DNA of 9,887 nt, taken from assembly GCA_003554005.1 (NCBI GenBank), contig PWEU01000324.1:1-9887 (forward strand). Reading direction: 5' to 3'. Positions 5,851 through 9,887 of the stretch are shown one piece after another. This DNA is from Nitriliruptoraceae bacterium (GTDB taxonomy: Bacteria > Actinomycetota > Nitriliruptoria > Nitriliruptorales > Nitriliruptoraceae). The notes under the pieces are model-generated. The model did no database searches and had not been told where the DNA came from. It saw nothing but the letters and a program-made list of their open reading frames with translations. Positions within the stretch are counted from its first letter, which is position 1. Every line of letters begins with the position of its first letter. A program made the position numbers and the translations under genes.

Positions 5851-6681
5851 TCACGCGGCCGTTGCTCCCTTCGGAGCGAACGCCTGCTGGAACTGGGCCG
5901 GCTCGAAGTAGCCGCCAGGTTGGCTCTGCTCGGTCGCATGCAGGTAGAGCGCGGTCTGGAAGATGCTGCTGAGGGCGGCCATGACCATGGTGACCGCGAT
6001 CACCCACAGCACGGCGAGGCTGATGCCGATCCCGGCCCCGATGCTGCCGAGCGCGAAGCCCGCGACCACGAACAGCAGGGCGGGCAGCGCGAGGAGGAAG
6101 CCGACCAGGCCGAACCCGACGCGTGCGGTCACGTTCTCGCCCCAGGTCTGCTTGAACAGCGCACCCGAGCGCTTGACGGCCGCGACGACCCCGATGTCCT
6201 CGATCACGTACACGGGGATCACGAGGAAGGTGACCATCGACCAGGCCAGCCCCGCGGCCCCGGCGACACCCCGGCCGGCGGCACCGCCGCGCTGCTGGAT
6301 CGCCTGGAGCAGGATCGACACGGTGGCGGAGGCGATCGCCCAGGGCAGGATGCGTCCGAGCTTGGCGGCCGCTCCTCCCAGGGCGCTGGCGAGGGTGGGG
6401 TCGCCGCCGCGCAGCCGTTCGTAGGCGCCGGCCCCCAGGGCGGTGTTGAAGAAGATCGTGACGAAGGCGAGCGCGATGTACATCGCGAACAGCACGACGT
6501 AGGTCAGCGGGGTCGGGTCCTCGGTCGTCCCGCCGGTGAGGAACAGGGGGAACAGGAACGACAGCGCCACGATGATGGACGCGATCCCGGACAGCAGCGG
6601 GAGCACGAGCAGGGCCTTGTCCGCCTTGAGAACGGCCCAGGACGAGCCGGCTAAGGAGAAGGTGTTCTTGATCTTGGACAT
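5851..6681 (-). CDS. DUF6159-like multi-pass membrane protein
   Basis: A 276-residue integral membrane protein with about six hydrophobic segments (roughly residues 24-48, 60-84, 110-128, 140-160, 183-205 and 213-238). The N-terminus, SLAGSSWAVLKADKALLVLPLLSG, and the internal ALGAGAYERLRGGDPTLASAL and VYVIEDIGVVAAVKRSGALF stretches recall the DUF6159 family of uncharacterised membrane proteins. The C-terminal 30 residues are a soluble tail with Gly-Gly-Tyr-Phe and Gln/Ala-rich sequence. AAGGAGG lies seven bases before the ATG at 6681 and decides the start. It sits 52 bases downstream of the lipase gene on the same strand, so co-transcription is plausible. No catalytic motif is visible and no function can be assigned. 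Confidence 0.82.
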   Translation of the reverse strand: MSKIKNTFSLAGSSWAVLKADKALLVLPLLSGIASIIVALSFLFPLFLTGGTTEDPTPLTYVVLFAMYIALAFVTIFFNTALGAGAYERLRGGDPTLASALGGAAAKLGRILPWAIASATVSILLQAIQQRGGAAGRGVAGAAGLAWSMVTFLVIPVYVIEDIGVVAAVKRSGALFKQTWGENVTARVGFGLVGFLLALPALLFVVAGFALGSIGAGIGISLAVLWVIAVTMVMAALSSIFQTALYLHATEQSQPGGYFEPAQFQQAFAPKGATAA

Positions 6682-6684
6682 TGG

Positions 6685-6703
6685 GGATCCTCCTTCGGGA
6701 TCC
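6685..6703 (-). promoter_or_regulatory. Hairpin enclosing the Shine-Dalgarno of the DUF6159-like gene
   Basis: Two GGATCC hexamers (6685-6690 and 6698-6703) can pair in the transcript around a seven-base loop, CGAAGGA. The ribosome site AAGGAGG (6695-6689) lies partly in the loop and partly in the stem. This could damp translation until the helix opens, or it could be coincidental. Confidence 0.3.
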
Positions 6704-6733
6704 TGCGTGGACGGTCGGACGGACCGGGTCGGG

Positions 6734-8479
6734 TCAGTCGCTGCCGCAGGTGTCGATGGTCGGGGGGCTGGTGAGGCGGTCGGTGAGCCACTCGACGACG
6801 TAGTCGTCAGCGGTGTCGTCGACGCCGAGGTGGCCGACGTCGGTGAACTCGCGGTACTCGAGCTGCTGGCCGGCGTCGCACAGGCGGGCGACGAACCGGC
6901 GTTGGATGTCGGGACGGATCAACACGTCCTCGGTGCCCTGCACGATCAGCAGCGGTGCGTCGATGGGCTCGGCGCCGGGGGTGTTCTCGGCGATGTGGCT
7001 GGCCCACGGTTCGGTCTGCCAGATCGGGGCGACGAGGAAGCCGAGCTGGAGCAGCTCGGCGTCGGTGAGCAGCGCGATGGCTTCGGGGCCGGTGGCCACG
7101 CACGAGTCGGCGAGGCGCTCCACGATCGGCAGGACCGCAGGGTCGACGATCTCGGTGGCGTCGATGTCGTCGAAGGCACGGTCCCATGCCACGACGGCGT
7201 AGGCGCCGAGCAGGTTGCCGAAGGTCGTGCCGTCGTTGGCTTCGATGAACGCCGCCAGCTCGGAGGCGGGGGCGAGCGCGGCGACCCCCACGAGGTCCAG
7301 CTCGGGGGCGTAGGTGGGGGGGCGCTGTCCCGTGAACATCGCGGCGTGCCCGCCCTGGGAGTGGCCGGCCACGGCGAAGCGTGACGATGCCTCAGCCGGG
7401 GCGAGGCCGATCGCGGCGCGGACCGCGTCGAGGGTGTTGTCCGCTGCCGCCTGGCCGACGAGGTAGGGGTGGTCGCCCTCGCTGCCCAGGCCCACGTAGT
7501 CGGGTGCGGCCACGATCCAGCCGGCGTCGACGAAGGCCTCGAGCCCCCACATCTGTTCCGCGTAGCCACCGTCGAGCAGTGACGGGGCGCAGGAGCGTGC
7601 GACCCCGATCGTCCCGGGGGTGAAGGCCAGGACCGGGCGGCCCCCGTCGGGCACCTCGCCGTCGTCGGGCACGATCACGAGGCCGCTGGCGGTCGCCGGG
7701 GTGCCCTCATGGTCATGGCTGGTGTACAGGACCCGGTAGGTCGTGGCACCGTCGACGAACGGGTCGATCACCTCGCGGCGCAGCAGCGTGCCCGGGGTGG
7801 CGGTGAACGTGGTCGGGGACGCGTAGAACGCGCCCGGCTCCGGAGTGTTGTCGCTGTCGATCAGCACGGCAGCGCTGGCGGCCACGGCTGCGACCAGCAG
7901 CGTCGCCAGGCTCCCGACGACCCGCACCCTCGGTGACCAGCCGGCGGCGGCCACCAGGTGGGGCTGGTCGCGATGCCGGAGCCGGTCGACGCCGTGGATC
8001 ACGATCCGGGTGCCGAACAGCACCAGCCAGATGCTCACGGCCACGCCGAGGGTGAAGGCCGAGATCGAGGGCCACAGCAGGACGGTCGCGGCGAACAGCA
8101 GATGGGTGAGCGCACCAGCGGCGGCGGCGAACCGCAGGTTCGAGGACCGGGGCAGCCGTGCGCTCATCACCAGCTCGACCACGCCGCCGGCGATGAGCGC
8201 ACCACCGAGCAGCCAGGCCAACCGGTTCGTGGCCGAGCCGGACGAGCCGAGGGCCACCGCAGCGGCGATCACCCACACCACCCCGGCGACCGTGCGGGGC
8301 GACCGGATCCGGCGCGCCGCGAGGAACTGGCTCGCGGCTGCGAGCGACAGCGCCAAGCCCAGCACCGGGCCGAGCGCCGCCGGAGGACGCACCAGCACCA
8401 GACCGCCGATCCCGGCCAGTGCCACACCTACAGCGACCAACGCCCAGGCGCGAGGGTTCGGGTCGCCTTGCGGTGCCAA
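6734..8479 (-). CDS. HdeD/DUF308-like membrane domain fused to secretory-lipase-type hydrolase
   Basis: A 581-residue protein in two parts. Residues 11-165 hold about six short hydrophobic helices in an HdeD/DUF308-like pattern (for example VGVALAGIGGLVLVRPP and LLFAATVLLWPSISAFTLGV). A seventh helix (about 187-207) leads into residues 215-581, an alpha/beta hydrolase resembling secretory lipases (LIP, PF03583). This part carries PDYVGLGSEGDHPYL (326-340), the nucleophile elbow GHSQGG with Ser374, Asp518 in VQGTEDVLI and His550 in DVGHLG, which together would form the catalytic triad. The hydrolase is expected outside the membrane and would act on esters or lipids; the substrate is unknown. 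The start is TTG at 8479, with GGAG seven bases upstream. The gene may form an operon with the DUF6159-like gene. Confidence 0.9.
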   Translation of the reverse strand: MAPQGDPNPRAWALVAVGVALAGIGGLVLVRPPAALGPVLGLALSLAAASQFLAARRIRSPRTVAGVVWVIAAAVALGSSGSATNRLAWLLGGALIAGGVVELVMSARLPRSSNLRFAAAAGALTHLLFAATVLLWPSISAFTLGVAVSIWLVLFGTRIVIHGVDRLRHRDQPHLVAAAGWSPRVRVVGSLATLLVAAVAASAAVLIDSDNTPEPGAFYASPTTFTATPGTLLRREVIDPFVDGATTYRVLYTSHDHEGTPATASGLVIVPDDGEVPDGGRPVLAFTPGTIGVARSCAPSLLDGGYAEQMWGLEAFVDAGWIVAAPDYVGLGSEGDHPYLVGQAAADNTLDAVRAAIGLAPAEASSRFAVAGHSQGGHAAMFTGQRPPTYAPELDLVGVAALAPASELAAFIEANDGTTFGNLLGAYAVVAWDRAFDDIDATEIVDPAVLPIVERLADSCVATGPEAIALLTDAELLQLGFLVAPIWQTEPWASHIAENTPGAEPIDAPLLIVQGTEDVLIRPDIQRRFVARLCDAGQQLEYREFTDVGHLGVDDTADDYVVEWLTDRLTSPPTIDTCGSD

Positions 8480-8793
8480 GACGTCGCTCCGTGTGTGCGG
8501 CCCATACCACGCCGATGCGCGATGGAGGTCCGGGTAGGGCGCGAAGCGCGCTAGCCGGCGCGTACGGTAGCCGGAAGCGGGGCGGTGTGGCCACGGCCCG
8601 CGACAGCCTCGGACACCGTCGACGTCGGAGCAGCGATGTCGAAGCCCGCCTGGGACCGGAGGGCCGGCCCGGCGGGCTGGCCTCGGCGCGTGCGGGCTAT
8701 GGTCCGGCGCTGGCGGTGCATCGGGCGCTGTGACGGTCTGCCGGGACCCTCCTCCGCACGGAGCTTCGTTCCCGGGATGCAGCGAGGTGGACG
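8480..8793. other. Intergenic region between divergent lipase and small membrane ORF
   Basis: I see no convincing gene in these 314 bases. They must carry the start regions of the divergent lipase (minus) and the ORF at 8794 (plus). A strong imperfect hairpin lies at 8660-8683, built around the palindrome GGGCCGGCCC. TAGCCGG is repeated directly at about 8552 and 8566. TATGGT (8698-8703) fits a TANNNT -10 box for the plus strand but lacks a recognisable -35. Confidence 0.4.
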
Positions 8794-9096
8794 GTGGAGG
8801 AGACGACCGACGGCCAGGGCATGCCCGAGCCCGCCACCGTCATGCGAGCCGGGAGCGTCGATGCCGCGGTCGTGTCGGCGTTGTGGCTGCTCCGGCGTTC
8901 GGTCTGGACCCTGCTCTGGGTGGCGCTGATCGTCCTCGCCCTGTCCGGCAGCCTCGACGATGCGGGGGACCTGGAGACGCCGACGATCGCCTCGGCGACC
9001 GATGCTCGTGAGCTGGCTCGGTCGCCTGAGGTGCTGCTGGTCCTCGCCCCGGCGGCGCGGCTGGTGTCGGGCTGGCTGGCGCTGGTGGCCGCCTAA
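8794..9096 (+). CDS. Small membrane protein, possibly the 5' part of an interrupted gene
   Basis: A 100-residue protein with a polar N-terminus (METT-type start, Glu/Asp/Pro-rich to residue 14) and two hydrophobic segments (about 35-53 and 78-100). Third codon positions are almost all G or C, as in the neighbouring real genes. The GTG start has GAGG six bases upstream; an in-frame ATG at 8821 is an alternative. No family is recognised. It ends abruptly in a hydrophobic GWLALVAA run at TAA 9094-9096. The same frame then continues open for 23 codons into the ORF at 9163, so this may be the first half of a single 186-residue membrane protein split by a nonsense codon. Confidence 0.6.
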   Translation: MEETTDGQGMPEPATVMRAGSVDAAVVSALWLLRRSVWTLLWVALIVLALSGSLDDAGDLETPTIASATDARELARSPEVLLVLAPAARLVSGWLALVAA

Positions 9097-9106
9097 CCCC
9101 TGGCGC

Positions 9107-9144
9107 GGCGCTTCCAGCGCCATGCCGACCGTAGGACCGGTCGG
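9107..9144 (+). other. Two adjacent perfect hairpins after the TAA codon
   Basis: GGCGCT/AGCGCC (9107-9121, three-base loop) is followed at once by CCGACCG/CGGTCGG (9125-9144, six-base loop). They lie 11 and 29 bases past the TAA at 9094-9096. They could end transcription of the first ORF, although neither has a U-tract, or they could simply lie inside an originally continuous coding sequence. Confidence 0.4.
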
Positions 9145-9162
9145 ACCCGGCGGCATCCCGTC

Positions 9163-9354
9163 GTGTGGTCGGATCGCTGGTACCTCGTGCGTTCCTTACG
9201 GGACTGGCGCTGGACCTCGGCCGTCCGGCGTCTCGCCCGGCACCGCCTCGGCCGTGCCGGTCTGCCGATCCTGGTGCTCGACATCGGCCTGCTGGTGACG
9301 GGCATCGTCCTGCTCCCGGTGGCGCTCGTCGTCCTCGTCCGCGCGCTCGTCTGA
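9163..9354 (+). CDS. Short ORF with basic N-terminus and one membrane helix, possibly 3' part of the gene at 8794
   Basis: A 63-residue ORF. Residues 1-31 are rich in Arg and Trp (SDRWYLVRSLRDWRW, then VRRLARHRLGRAG), and residues 33-62 are a long hydrophobic segment rich in Leu and Val. Codon third positions are GC-rich, which supports real coding. The GTG start has no convincing ribosome site, and the 66 bases between the preceding TAA and this GTG are open in the same frame with GC-rich wobble positions and an Arg-rich translation. This fits the distal part of a gene broken at 9094-9096 better than an independent gene. No family is recognised. Both readings remain open. Confidence 0.5.
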   Translation: MWSDRWYLVRSLRDWRWTSAVRRLARHRLGRAGLPILVLDIGLLVTGIVLLPVALVVLVRALV

Positions 9355-9597
9355 GCCGGAGTGGGCACGGCCATCCTCCGATCGTCCGGGCGACGACCGG
9401 GGAGACGGTCGGCCCTGGCCGGGGTGGAGCACTCACCTCGGCGTGGCGCCAGGGTCTGCTGCGCGACCACTCGAGATCACGAGCCAGCGCCGACGGCCCT
9501 CTGCCGCCACGCAGCGCTGCTCGCTCTGGCCCCGTGTCTCCCGGTCGGAGCGCGCCGGTGCGAGCTTCCGGGAACCTCCCACTGGTAGGCCACCACG
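9355..9597. other. Non-coding stretch with no assignable feature
   Basis: These 243 bases lie between the end of the small membrane ORF and the HigA-like relic. Open frames here translate to Cys-, Arg- and Pro-rich sequence without family features. A HigB toxin would be expected just upstream of a higA gene, but I could not find its usual C-terminal pattern here. Confidence 0.4.
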
Positions 9598-9714
9598 GTG
9601 ACGACGAAGACGAGCCAGGCCATCCGCTTGGGCGGGTACATCGCCGAGGAGCTCGCTGCGCGCGGGATGACCGTGGTCGACCTCGCCCGACCATGTGAGG
9701 TACGCCTCGCCTGA
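9598..9714 (+). pseudogene. HigA-like XRE antitoxin relic, broken in the helix-turn-helix
   Basis: A GTG at 9598 opens a 38-codon frame too short for most gene callers. It contains GGYIAEELAARGMTVVDLAR (residues 12-31), close to the GEYLAEELEARGM-type start of HigA-family helix-turn-helix antitoxins, and then ends at TGA 9712-9714 inside the DNA-binding motif. The next part of the motif appears in another frame: TISR from 9717, with GRLARATE further on, which recalls the RLARAT helix of the family. A third frame near 9815 reads TSGTCLQVWV, weakly like the following segment. The whole stretch to about 9850 is best read as a multiply frameshifted relic. No HigB partner is visible, and no good ribosome site precedes the GTG. 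The first segment is a clear match; the later ones are inference. Confidence 0.6.
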
Positions 9715-9793
9715 CCACCATCAGTCGGTGCGCCAACGAACGCGAGCCACCGGCCCCATGGATCATCGGGCGCCTCGCGCGTGCGACCGAGCT

Positions 9794-9810
9794 GACACGG
9801 TCACCGTGTC
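9794..9810. repeat. Perfect 17-base palindrome
   Basis: GACACGGT and ACCGTGTC are perfect inverted arms around a single central C. The site lies within the decayed HigA-like stretch. It could be an operator for a gene beyond the right edge, a transcript hairpin or the end of a former mobile element. No function can be assigned. Confidence 0.5.
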
Positions 9811-9887
9811 GCGCACTTCGGGGACATGCCTCCAGGTCTGGGTCCGAGGGCCGTGGGATCCCGATGTCGAACGCCGTACCGCGCAGC

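Noticed and set aside
8551..9156. 201-codon minus-strand open frame opposite the small membrane ORF
   Set aside because: The translation is Arg/Pro/Gln-rich without hydrophobic or domain patterns; the plus-strand frame has better codon bias and membrane helices.
9361..9588. 75-codon plus-strand frame as a possible HigB toxin before the HigA relic
   Set aside because: The translation is Cys/Arg/Pro-rich and lacks HigB features such as the conserved C-terminal Asp/Tyr-rich end.
1..9887. CRISPR arrays, transposases and long direct repeats
   Set aside because: None was seen on reading the window; the only repeats are the short dyads listed.

Overview
The window is very GC-rich, with GC-rich third codon positions and frequent GTG or TTG starts. 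It reads as a chromosomal piece from a high-GC actinomycete. A deep-branching class such as Acidimicrobiia or Nitriliruptoria is possible but is only a guess. There are no rRNA or tRNA genes, no CRISPR array and no recognisable transposase.

Left third (1-3630): an accessory stretch of small toxin-antitoxin (TA) and related genes in different states of repair. It opens with the N-terminal 180 residues of an AAA_14/DUF4143-type ATPase on the minus strand, cut by the window edge. Next is a DUF433 antitoxin overlapping a DUF5615 PIN-like toxin gene that is frameshifted near its start. A small two-helix membrane protein follows, then an apparently intact VapBC pair on the minus strand with a perfect dyad in front of vapB. 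A roughly 480-base non-coding stretch is full of inverted repeats. It ends in a promoter-like element overlaid by four GCATC half-sites, upstream of a Phd/YefM antitoxin whose PIN toxin has lost its C-terminal third.

Middle and right (3755-8479, all minus strand): three envelope-related genes. The first is a 632-residue secreted or membrane-anchored protein that joins a glycine-betaine/OpuAC-like substrate-binding region, apparently circularly permuted, to a peptidoglycan-binding domain and a NodB polysaccharide deacetylase domain. The deacetylase has a proline where the second zinc-binding histidine should be. The second is a DUF6159-like six-helix membrane protein. The third is a fusion of an HdeD/DUF308-like membrane domain to a secretory-lipase-type alpha/beta hydrolase. 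The lipase and the DUF6159 gene are 52 bases apart and could be co-transcribed.

Right edge (8480-9887): two small plus-strand membrane ORFs that share one reading frame and are separated by a single TAA codon, so they may be one broken gene. A short HigA-like antitoxin relic and a perfect 17-base palindrome follow. Two kinds of content therefore dominate: decaying or mobile TA modules at both edges, and a block of unusual multi-domain envelope proteins between them. The most interesting item is the permuted binding-protein/deacetylase fusion.
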